The position numbers and the translations under genes were made by a program. From Paraburkholderia silviterrae (GTDB lineage: Bacteria > Pseudomonadota > Gammaproteobacteria > Burkholderiales > Burkholderiaceae), in NCBI RefSeq assembly GCF_004353915.1, contig NZ_SMRP01000004.1, positions 186,001 through 250,000 on the forward strand: a stretch of 64,000 nt of DNA, given 5' to 3'. Positions within the stretch are counted from its first letter, which is position 1; each line of letters starts with the position of its first letter. Below the pieces are notes generated by a model, which saw only the letters and a list, made by a program, of their open reading frames with translations, ran no database searches and was not told the DNA's origin. Of the stretch, positions 56,953 to 64,000 are shown in pieces.

Positions 56953-59900
56953 TCATGATTTGGGTACTACGTTTTCGATGGCGCGCTGGCGGTGCTCGCC
57001 GAGCTTGCGATACACGAGCGAGAACACCACGGGCACGAAGATGAGCGTCGCGAGCGTGCCCACCGCGAGCCCGCCGATCACGGCGCGCCCGAGCGGCGCG
57101 TTCTGCTCGCCGCCTTCGCCGAGACCGATGGCCATCGGCACCATGCCGATCACCATCGCGAGCGCCGTCATCAGCACCGGGCGAAAGCGCGTGAAGCCCG
57201 CCTCGATGGCGGCGCGCGCCGCGTCGCCGTGCTCGCGCAACTGCTCGCGCGCGAAGCTGATCACGAGAATCGAGTTCGCCGTGGCAATGCCGATGCACAT
57301 GATGGCGCCCGTGAGCGCGGGAATCGAGAGCGTGGTGTGCGTGAGGAACAGCATCCAGACGATGCCCGCGAGGGCGCCTGGCAGCGCTGTGATGATGATG
57401 AACGGGTCGAGCCACGACTGGAAGTTCACGACGATCAAGAGGTACACGAGCGCAATGGCGAACACGAGGCCGCCCAACAATCCGGAGAACGAATTGTTCA
57501 TCGTCTCGACTTGGCCGCGCAGGCGGATCGTCGAGCTTTTGGGCAAATCGGGCGTCGCGTCGCGAATGATCTTCTCGACATCGTCGGAGACCGCGCCGAG
57601 ATCGCGGCCGTCCGCGCTGGCGTAGATGTCGATGGTGGTCTGCGCGTTGTAGTGTGTGAGCACCGCGTCGCCGGCCACGCGCCGCATGCTCGCGAGCGAG
57701 CCGAGGATATTGCTGCGCCCGTTCGCGGTGAGCGCAATGTTGGCGAGCGACTGCAGCGAATCGATCGTGTATTGCGGCGCTTCGGTGATGACGTTGTAGC
57801 TCACGCCGTTCATCGGGTTGAGCCAGAACGCGGGCGTGGTCTGCTGGCTGCCCGAGAGCGTGATGAGCAGATCGCTCGCCACGTCCTTCTGCGTGAAGCC
57901 CGCCTGCTGCGCGCGCGTGCGGTCCACGTCGATGAAGATGCGCGGCAGGTCGGCGGGCTGCTGGATGCGCGCGTCGGCAAGGCCCGGCACGCCGCGCAGC
58001 TTCATGAGCAGGCGCGCCGCGAAGGCGCGGTTGGCGTCCACGTCGCGGCCCACGATCTGCACGTCGATGGGCGCGGGCATGCCGAAGTTCAGCGTCTGGC
58101 TCACGATGTCGGCGGGCAGGAAGGCGAACTGGACGCCCGGGAATTCGTCGTTGAGCGTGCGGCGCAAGACGCGCACATAGCCGGCCGTGGGATGGTGGTC
58201 CTCGTTCAGCGAGATCAGCACGTCGGAGTCCGAGGTGCCGATCGTGCCGGTGTTGCTGTACGAGAGGTTGATGCCCGAAACCGGCAAGCCGATGTTGTCG
58301 ATGATCGAATGCAGCTCGCGCGCAGGAATCAGCTGGCGGATGCGCTTGTCGATGCGGTCGGTGATGACGGCGGTCTCCTCCACGCGCGTGCCGGTTTTGG
58401 CGCGCAGGTGCAGCGCGATCGTGCCCGCATCCACTTGCGGAAAGAAGTCGCGGCCGAGAAACGGCAGCAACAGCAGCGAGGCGGCGCAGCACGCGAGAAA
58501 CGCCGTCACGAACCACACCGGATGCGCCACCCGCGCCGCGAGAAACGCGCGATAGCGCACGCGCGTGCGCTCGAAGCCGCGCTCGAACGCGAGGTGAATG
58601 CGCATGAACGGATTGCGCGTGAGCGCGTGCATGTGATGCAGATCCGCAGGCTTGTGGTGATAGCGCAGCAGATACTTTGCGAGCGTGGGCACGAGCGTGC
58701 GCGAGAAGAAGTACGACGCGAGCATCGCGAACACCACGGCTTCGGCGAGCGGAATGAAGAGGTAGTGCGCCACGCCCGTGAGCATGAACATCGGCACGAA
58801 CACGATGCAGATGGAGAGCGTGGAGACGAGCGTGGGAATGGCGATCTGCTGCGCGCCATCGAGAATCGCCTGCTCGAGCGTCTTGCCCTGTTCGAGCTGC
58901 TGGCTGATGTTCTCGATGGCAACCGTTGCGTCATCAACGAGTATGCCGACGGCGAGCGCAAGACCGCCGAGCGTCATGATGTTGATGGTCTCGCCGAGCG
59001 CCGCGAGCGCGATGATCGAAGTGATCATCGAAAGCGGAATGGAGATGGCGATGATGAGCGTCGCGCGCCAGTTGCCGAGAAAGAGCAGGATCATGAGGGC
59101 AGTGAGCGCGGCGGCGATGAGCGCCTCGCGCAGCACGCCTTGCACGGCCGCGCGCACGAACAGCGACTGGTCCGCGACCGGGTCGATGTTCATCGACGCG
59201 GGCACGAGATTGCGCAGCGTCGGCATCATCTCCTTGATGCGGTCGACGATCTCGAGCGTGGAGGTGTTGCCGCTCTTGTTGATCGTGAGGAGCGAGGCGC
59301 GCTGGCCGTTCACGCGCACGATATTCGTCTGCGGAATGAAGCCGTCGCGCACGTGCGCCACGTCGCGGATATAGATCGTGCCCGCCGCCGTGGTTTTCAC
59401 AGGAATGTCGTTCAAGCCGGCTATGGTGTCCGGACTTGCATTCATCAGCACCGAATACTCGGCCGCGCCGATCTTGGCCGTCCCCGAGGGCAGGATGAGG
59501 TTCTGCGCGCTGATGGCGTCCACCACGTCCATCGGGGAGAGGTTGTGCTGCTGCAGCGCGCGCTGGTCGATGTCGACCATGATCTGCCGCTGCTTGCCCC
59601 CATAGGGCAGCGGCGCGGAGGCGCCCGGCACCGTGGCGAGCTGCGTCTTGAGGAAGTTGTTGCCGTAGTCGTACAGCTCCTGCTCGGTGAGCTGCGGCGA
59701 GGAGAGCGACAGGCGCAGGATCGGCACCGTCGACGCGTTGTAGCGCAGGATGAACGGCGGGTTGATGGCGGGCGGCAGCGAGCGCAATTGCGCCTGCGAG
59801 AGCGCCGTGACTTCGGCCAGCGCCTCCTGCACGTTGGCATGCGGCTGGAAGAAGATCTTCACGACCGTCACGCCGTTGAGCGAAGTGGACTCGGTGTGCT

Positions 59901-60135
59901 CGATGTCGTTGACGGCCACCGAAAGGCCGCGCTCGTAGTTGATGGCGATGCGTTGCGACATCTCGTCGGCGGGCAGGCCCGTGTAGGTCCAGATGACCGA
60001 GAGCACGGGAATGTCGATGTTCGGGAAGATGTCCGTGGGCGTGCGCTGAATCGTCAGCGGGCCGACGATCAGGAGCAGGAGCGCCAGCACGACGAACGTG
60101 TAGGGGCGCTTGAGTGCGAGCCGGACGATCCACAT
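56953..60135 (-). CDS. RND efflux permease (HAE1-like)
   Basis: A 1060-residue proton-driven exporter with 12 membrane helices and two large periplasmic loops. The TM4 pair is VGILVDDATVAIEN (the Asp-Asp proton relay). The position of the TM10 Lys in AcrB-type pumps (A-K-N-A) reads GIATANSILVIS, so that Lys is absent. PNIDIPVLSVIWTYTGLPADEM and QIMVDID are RND-typical. ATG 60135 begins the family start (MWIVRLALKRPYTF). The upstream in-frame extension is Arg-rich. It is the first gene of the operon permease-adaptor-channel-MFS. The substrate is unknown. Confidence 0.9.
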   Translation of the reverse strand: MWIVRLALKRPYTFVVLALLLLIVGPLTIQRTPTDIFPNIDIPVLSVIWTYTGLPADEMSQRIAINYERGLSVAVNDIEHTESTSLNGVTVVKIFFQPHANVQEALAEVTALSQAQLRSLPPAINPPFILRYNASTVPILRLSLSSPQLTEQELYDYGNNFLKTQLATVPGASAPLPYGGKQRQIMVDIDQRALQQHNLSPMDVVDAISAQNLILPSGTAKIGAAEYSVLMNASPDTIAGLNDIPVKTTAAGTIYIRDVAHVRDGFIPQTNIVRVNGQRASLLTINKSGNTSTLEIVDRIKEMMPTLRNLVPASMNIDPVADQSLFVRAAVQGVLREALIAAALTALMILLFLGNWRATLIIAISIPLSMITSIIALAALGETINIMTLGGLALAVGILVDDATVAIENISQQLEQGKTLEQAILDGAQQIAIPTLVSTLSICIVFVPMFMLTGVAHYLFIPLAEAVVFAMLASYFFSRTLVPTLAKYLLRYHHKPADLHHMHALTRNPFMRIHLAFERGFERTRVRYRAFLAARVAHPVWFVTAFLACCAASLLLLPFLGRDFFPQVDAGTIALHLRAKTGTRVEETAVITDRIDKRIRQLIPARELHSIIDNIGLPVSGINLSYSNTGTIGTSDSDVLISLNEDHHPTAGYVRVLRRTLNDEFPGVQFAFLPADIVSQTLNFGMPAPIDVQIVGRDVDANRAFAARLLMKLRGVPGLADARIQQPADLPRIFIDVDRTRAQQAGFTQKDVASDLLITLSGSQQTTPAFWLNPMNGVSYNVITEAPQYTIDSLQSLANIALTANGRSNILGSLASMRRVAGDAVLTHYNAQTTIDIYASADGRDLGAVSDDVEKIIRDATPDLPKSSTIRLRGQVETMNNSFSGLLGGLVFAIALVYLLIVVNFQSWLDPFIIITALPGALAGIVWMLFLTHTTLSIPALTGAIMCIGIATANSILVISFAREQLREHGDAARAAIEAGFTRFRPVLMTALAMVIGMVPMAIGLGEGGEQNAPLGRAVIGGLAVGTLATLIFVPVVFSLVYRKLGEHRQRAIENVVPKS

Positions 60136-60352
60136 GAACGGGAAGATTCCTTCGCTTGTGCTGCCTGGGGTGGCGTGCGCCGCGCGAGGACGCCGGCGCA
60201 TGCCGCCGTGGCCCCGGGCGGCGATGTTATTGCCGGTATCAGTGCGCAGTGATCGCGCTGTTAATGGATCAGGCGATGATGCGTGCTTCCAGGCACGCGT
60301 TGTTTGTCCCCTTGCTTTTTTCCGCTCCTGCCGCTTGCCTTGCTTCGGCAGG

Positions 60353-60379
60353 ACTATAGCCCCTGCACGCAATAGTCAG
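60353..60379 (-). promoter_or_regulatory. Candidate promoter of the RND operon
   Basis: CTGACT (60374-60379) and TATAGT (60353-60358) on the minus strand, spacer 15. The spacing is short. The leader would be about 210 bases. Confidence 0.35.
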
Positions 60380-60624
60380 AGTACTTTTGCCGATGGCGCT
60401 CCACAAGCGCGGGGCGGGGGGTGTTTACCATCTGCTACAGTCAGGATTTCGCTGGTTGACTGGGGCGTATGAGATGCCCCCCTATTTTTTGCTTTGCGCA
60501 TGCCGCCGAAATGTGGCAACAATGCGTAAACCGGTCGGGTCCGAAGCGCGCCAGCGGGCAGCGGAGAAGAAGCAGTGAAGAGGTAGTGAAGCGAGGCAGC
60601 GACTCGCCGGAGCAGGTTGGATGT

Positions 60625-60654
60625 GTGCGCAACATCGAATGCGCACCGGTTTTT
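60625..60654 (+). terminator. Terminator-like hairpin ahead of the 70-residue gene
   Basis: Perfect 7-base arms GTGCGCA / TGCGCAC, 8-base loop, then CGG and five T. It lies about 65 bases before the ATG, so it could be an attenuator. Confidence 0.45.
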
Positions 60655-60719
60655 ATCAGCACATTGACTGGCTTTTTCCTGCGGGGAAGCCGGCACTGGA
60701 ATGGGAACGGGGAAACATC

Positions 60720-60932
60720 ATGCAAGTCGGTTCTATCGTCCGCACCGTACATATCGCTGTGCCTCATGGCGCGCGCGGTATTGTGATGCGCATTCTCGGC
60801 GACATGGCCATGGTCACCTGGTACGTCGGGGAGCCTGGCGCGTCGAGGCAACTCAATACCGAACCCTTTTTTCTGGTAGACCTGATAGACACGGGCGAGC
60901 ACGTCATGCCCGCCGGCGCGAACCTGCATTGA
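60720..60932 (+). CDS. Small hypothetical protein (70 residues)
   Basis: A compact protein, M-Q-V-G-S-I-V-R-T-V-H-I-A-V-P at the start and a central IVMRILGDMAMVTWYVGEPG, suggesting a small beta-barrel (SH3-like) rather than a membrane protein. ATG 60720 has GGGGA 6 bases upstream. It lies 66 bases before srkA on the same strand and may be co-transcribed. The function is unknown. Confidence 0.65.
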   Translation: MQVGSIVRTVHIAVPHGARGIVMRILGDMAMVTWYVGEPGASRQLNTEPFFLVDLIDTGEHVMPAGANLH

Positions 60933-60998
60933 ACGCGCCCCGAATCTGGCCTGAATTCGCAACGAGTTTGACCTGAACTCCCCGCCGCGGCCCGCACG

Positions 60999-62081
60999 AT
61001 GCACAATGCGGAGATGAACGATCCAACCACACTTGCATCGGGCGAGCCGTCCGCGCCCACGCCGGGCAGCGGCGATCCGCCGGACACCGGCGCGGCCGCA
61101 CCTTACGCCCGCCTCACGCCCGAATGCGTGCTCGACGCCGTCGACGGCGTTCTGATGCCCACAGGCCGCCGCACCGACGGCCGCATGCTCGCGCTCAACA
61201 GCTACGAAAACCGCGTCTACCAGATTGGCGTAGAAGACGAAACGCCACTCGTCGCGAAGTTCTATCGTCCCGGGCGCTGGAGCAACGAGGCGATTCTCGA
61301 GGAGCATGCATTCGTGGCCGAGCTCGCCGCGCGCGAGATTCCCGCCGTGCCCGCGCTCGTGTTGGAAGGCCGCACGCTGCACGAGCACGAAGGCTATCGC
61401 TTCGCGCTCTTCGAGCGGCGCGGCGGCCGCGCGCCCGAGCTCGACCGCAGCGACACGCTCGAATGGCTCGGGCGCTTCATCGGCCGCATTCATGCGGTGG
61501 GCGCAACCGAGCCGTACCCCACACGCCCGTCGATCGACATCGAGAGCTATGGCTACGAGCCGCGCGCGTACCTGCTCGAACACGGTTTCGTGCCCGCCGA
61601 CGTGCGCGACGCCTGGCAGGCCGTCGTCGCGCTCGCGCTGCAGGGCGTGGAAGTGGCGTTCGAGCGCGCGGGCGACGTGCGCAAGCTGCGCCTGCACGGC
61701 GATTGCCACCCGAGCAACGTGCTCTGGACCGATGCGGGCCCGCACTTCGTCGACTTCGACGACAGCCGCATGGGTCCCGCTATCCAGGATTTGTGGCTGC
61801 TGCTGCCGGGCGAGCGCGCGGACGCCTCGCGCGCGCTCGCCGATCTGCTCGCGGGCTACGAGGACTTCTGCGAATTCGATCCGCGCGAACTGCATTTGAT
61901 CGAGGCGCTGCGCACGCTGCGGCTCATTCACTATTCGGCGTGGCTCGCGCGGCGCTGGAGCGATCCTGCGTTCCCGGCGGCGTTCCCATGGTTCAACACG
62001 CAGCGCTATTGGGAAGAGCGCATTCTCGAATTGCGCGAGCAGATTGGCGCGATGCAGGAAGGGCCGCTCTGGCCGGTTTGA
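60999..62081 (+). CDS. srkA: Stress response kinase A (SrkA/YihE)
   Basis: SrkA is a choline-kinase-like Ser/Thr protein kinase that limits stress-induced cell death in enterobacteria. The 360-residue protein has a Pro/Gly-rich N-terminal extension (about 35 residues) before LTPECVLDAVDGV. LNSYENRVYQIG is the nucleotide loop, the catalytic loop is LHGDCHPSNVLW, and the metal motif is FVDFDDSRMGPAIQDLW. The start is 60999, and ATG 61014 is also possible. Neither has a clean Shine-Dalgarno. It converges with the DUF3857 gene. Confidence 0.9.
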   Translation: MHNAEMNDPTTLASGEPSAPTPGSGDPPDTGAAAPYARLTPECVLDAVDGVLMPTGRRTDGRMLALNSYENRVYQIGVEDETPLVAKFYRPGRWSNEAILEEHAFVAELAAREIPAVPALVLEGRTLHEHEGYRFALFERRGGRAPELDRSDTLEWLGRFIGRIHAVGATEPYPTRPSIDIESYGYEPRAYLLEHGFVPADVRDAWQAVVALALQGVEVAFERAGDVRKLRLHGDCHPSNVLWTDAGPHFVDFDDSRMGPAIQDLWLLLPGERADASRALADLLAGYEDFCEFDPRELHLIEALRTLRLIHYSAWLARRWSDPAFPAAFPWFNTQRYWEERILELREQIGAMQEGPLWPV

Positions 62082-62130
62082 GCGGAGCGCTTTTCGCACG
62101 CCGCGTCGCAGGTGTACGGCGCGGGAAACA

Positions 62131-64000
62131 TCAAGGCGGCGTGCGCGGCGCCGATGCCAGTGGTTCTTCGACGTCGTGGGCGCTGCCCGGTTGCTCCGTC
62201 ACGCCAGGCCCCGGTTTCGCAATGGGCTTGACGATCAGCGGGGCGCGCAGGTCGCGCGCCATGGTCTCGAAGGTGGGGCGCATCTGCATGAAGTCGGCGG
62301 GCGTGCAGACGTCGCTCGCAAAATGCGTGCGGCCCGTGCGCGTCACGCGCAGCACGTTCGCATTCGTATCGAGCGTGTACTGTGAGCTGTAGTCGAGCAG
62401 CGCATTCCCGGCGCGCTGCGGCGAAGGCATGTCGAGCACGCGCAGCCCCGGCGGTAGCTGGATGCGCGTGCGCTCGGTCACGGCCACGTTGCGGCAGACG
62501 AACGGCTGGGTGCGGCGCGGCTCGCCCAGCCAGTAGCGCAGATTCGCGTCGAGCCCGCCCACGAGGCTCGTGAGCGTGGGCACGGGCGTTGTCATCCGCG
62601 GGTCGACGAAACCGTCCAGCGTGCCCGTGAGTGTCACCACGAGCGGCCCCGAGGTCGCGTCGAGCGGGCTCGACGCGAGCAGGGCATTGCCGCGCAGGTT
62701 CGCATTGCGCAGCTCCCATTGCAGTGATTCCTCGCGCTGCGCGGGCGTTTGCAGGCGCAGCACGCTGCGCGTCTGCTCCGCGGCCCAGCCTTCGGACTGC
62801 AGACGATAGATGAAGCGCGCCGAGCCGTCGGGGGCGACAGTGATGTCGAGATCGCTGTCGCGCGCGGTCATCTCGGTGGCGGGCGTGCGCATGAGCGTGC
62901 CGTCGCCGGCGAGCACCGTCTCGCGGTCCATGTCGGTCGAGGGTAGATAGCCGAACTCGACGTTGTTCGCTGTGGAGTCCGCGAAGAGCTGGAGCTCGGG
63001 CAGCCAGGTGATGACGTGATTGATCACGCCGAATCCCGGCACCGAAGGCAGCGTGTAGATCGTGCCGCTGTTCACGAGCGCGGGCACGTTGCGCACGCCC
63101 ACGGCGTCTAGCAACGCGCCATAGAGCGCGACATGATCCTTGCAGTCTCCATAGCGGTTTGCGAGCACCTCGGTTACGCGGTGCGGCACGATCTCGCCGC
63201 GTCCGACATTGACGGCCACATAGCGGATGCCGCGGCGCACCCAGTCGTAAAGCGTTTGCGCCTTCGCGCGCGTGGTTGCATCGTGTGCGGTGAGCGTCTG
63301 CGCGAGCTGCACGATGGCCGCGTCGCGCGCGCTCGGGTCGGCGGCCGCCTCGCGGTAGACCTTCGCGAATGCCGCGTAGTCCGGAAAGGTCGAGACCATC
63401 AGCCGGTCTCCGTAGCTTACATAGGAAACCGAACCATATTCGAGGCGTGCGAAATTCGCCTTGTCGTAGCGGTATTCGTAGCGCGTTCGGCCGTTCGCCG
63501 TAACGGGCTTGAGCGCGGTGAAGCCGCGTGCGTCGGCGAAGAGCGGGACCTCCGCGGGCAGGTCGTAGATCACGCGGAAATTGTGCGTCGGCGCCATGTC
63601 GGGTGGCGTGAAGTCGCTGAACCAGCCGGGCACGAGCGGCACGTGCTGGGTCTTGCGCCACGTGAGATGCACGCGCGCGCCGGGCTCCACGGCCGGGAAC
63701 ACGATGACCTTGTCCTGCACGTCCTGGAACATCGGGGCATCGAAGGAGCGGACTTCCTGCACGTCGCGAATCTGCTCGGGCTGCACGTCGTGGCGCTGGC
63801 CCTGGGCGTCCTCGGTCCACGCCTGCAGGACGTCCACGTGTGCCATGCCGCGGTTGAACCAGACATAGTACTGGCCCGCGCGCGCGATGCCCGCTTCGGT
63901 ATTGATGCGCAGGGTGAGCGCATCGACCTTGGTATAGGAGCCGTCCGCGTTGACGGTGAACGTCTGCGTCTCCGACTCATTGGTGTACGGCGCCTGGTCG
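62131..64000 (-). CDS. DUF3857/transglutaminase-like protein (runs off the right edge)
   Basis: The reading frame is open from 63999 on the minus strand without interruption, so the gene continues past the window. An ATG at 63846 is internal, not the start. The visible protein of about 622 residues contains a DUF3857 domain (YYVWFNRGMAHVDVLQAW and HLTWRKTQHVPLVPGW). A transglutaminase-like core follows, with Cys in YGDCKDHVALYGALL, His in GVINHVITWLPE and Asp in LFADSTANNVEFG. A C-terminal DUF2569-like or beta-rich region extends to the stop. These are usually exported or periplasmic proteins of unknown role. It converges with srkA. Confidence 0.85.
   Translation of the reverse strand, partial: DQAPYTNESETQTFTVNADGSYTKVDALTLRINTEAGIARAGQYYVWFNRGMAHVDVLQAWTEDAQGQRHDVQPEQIRDVQEVRSFDAPMFQDVQDKVIVFPAVEPGARVHLTWRKTQHVPLVPGWFSDFTPPDMAPTHNFRVIYDLPAEVPLFADARGFTALKPVTANGRTRYEYRYDKANFARLEYGSVSYVSYGDRLMVSTFPDYAAFAKVYREAAADPSARDAAIVQLAQTLTAHDATTRAKAQTLYDWVRRGIRYVAVNVGRGEIVPHRVTEVLANRYGDCKDHVALYGALLDAVGVRNVPALVNSGTIYTLPSVPGFGVINHVITWLPELQLFADSTANNVEFGYLPSTDMDRETVLAGDGTLMRTPATEMTARDSDLDITVAPDGSARFIYRLQSEGWAAEQTRSVLRLQTPAQREESLQWELRNANLRGNALLASSPLDATSGPLVVTLTGTLDGFVDPRMTTPVPTLTSLVGGLDANLRYWLGEPRRTQPFVCRNVAVTERTRIQLPPGLRVLDMPSPQRAGNALLDYSSQYTLDTNANVLRVTRTGRTHFASDVCTPADFMQMRPTFETMARDLRAPLIVKPIAKPGPGVTEQPGSAHDVEEPLASAPRTPP

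Larger units (their letters stand above)
60136..60719. other. Divergent region between the efflux operon and the 70-residue gene
   Basis: 584 bases. A possible efflux-operon promoter is CTGACT (60374-60379, minus) with TATAGT (60353-60358), 15-base spacer. On the plus side two terminator-like hairpins occur (60462-60490 and 60625-60654). No gene is credible. Confidence 0.55.

Noticed and set aside
56992..60252. 1086-codon plus-strand open frame antisense to the RND permease
   Set aside because: Product is Arg/His/Glu-rich without domains. It is a GC-rich shadow of a well-supported gene.

Overview
The window is about 64 kb of GC-rich DNA, densely packed with genes, from the primary chromosome of a Burkholderiaceae bacterium. 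Paraburkholderia, Caballeronia or Burkholderia is most likely. The evidence is the Burkholderia-type QueE with a CX14CX2C cluster loop, the order of the conserved housekeeping blocks, very high third-position GC and many Ala-rich low-complexity protein segments. I see no rRNA, CRISPR array, insertion sequence, prophage or integrase other than chromosomal XerC. This is core genome, with two more accessory-looking patches: a trimeric autotransporter adhesin near 38-41 kb and an efflux operon near 52-60 kb.

Layout. 0-3.4 kb: end of a DUF4390 gene, an NtrY-like sensor kinase and an unusually short NtrX-like regulator. 3.4-3.6 kb: tRNA-Phe with its promoter and a terminator. 3.8-5.8 kb: queC-queE-queD for queuosine precursor synthesis. 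6-7.6 kb: an HpcH/HpaI aldolase and a Sel1-repeat protein. 7.7-14.4 kb: the cell-shape cluster, transcribed mreB-mreC-mreD-mrdA-rodA on the minus strand. 14.7-18.2 kb: gatCAB, divergent from mreB. 18.3-20 kb: a PPK2 kinase and exonuclease III. 20-24.6 kb: minus-strand metX-metW-ampG-M48 peptidase. 24.8-28.5 kb: an HdeD-like protein, then slmA, a HAD phosphatase and argB. 28.8-33.1 kb: a CWC-type zinc-finger-like protein, a TPR glycosyltransferase-like protein and the RegBA redox two-component pair. 33.3-37.7 kb: hslVU behind a heat-shock-like promoter, a dksA with a degenerate zinc finger and a His-rich COG0523 GTPase. 38.5-40.9 kb: YadA-like adhesin. 41-46 kb: RlmI-like methyltransferase, XerC, DUF484, DapF and an LpxL-family acyltransferase on the minus strand. 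46.2-47.4 kb: metK with a long, possibly structured leader. 47.5-52.3 kb: small hypotheticals, a PhyH dioxygenase, DUF3185, an aldo/keto reductase and a fatty acid desaturase. 52.7-60.1 kb: RND permease, adaptor, outer-membrane channel and an MFS exporter. 60.7-64 kb: a 70-residue protein, SrkA kinase and a DUF3857/transglutaminase protein that runs off the right edge.

Functional themes are envelope growth and maintenance (MreBCD, PBP2, RodA, AmpG, SlmA, LpxL-like, DapF), sulfur amino acid and SAM synthesis (MetX, MetW, MetK), proteostasis and stress (HslVU, DksA, SrkA, HdeD-like) and signalling (NtrYX-like, RegBA).

Nothing here is clearly a new defence or mobile system. The best leads are non-coding or domain-level: two hairpins that incorporate gene stop codons, a recurring GACCGGAGT-type intergenic repeat, a dksA/COG0523 pair with a Zur-like dyad, a possibly structured metK leader, a 69-residue insertion inside the RegB ATPase domain and a 30-bp minisatellite in the HAD gene. 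Only the sequence was read and no database search was run, so family names rest on recognised motifs and gene order.
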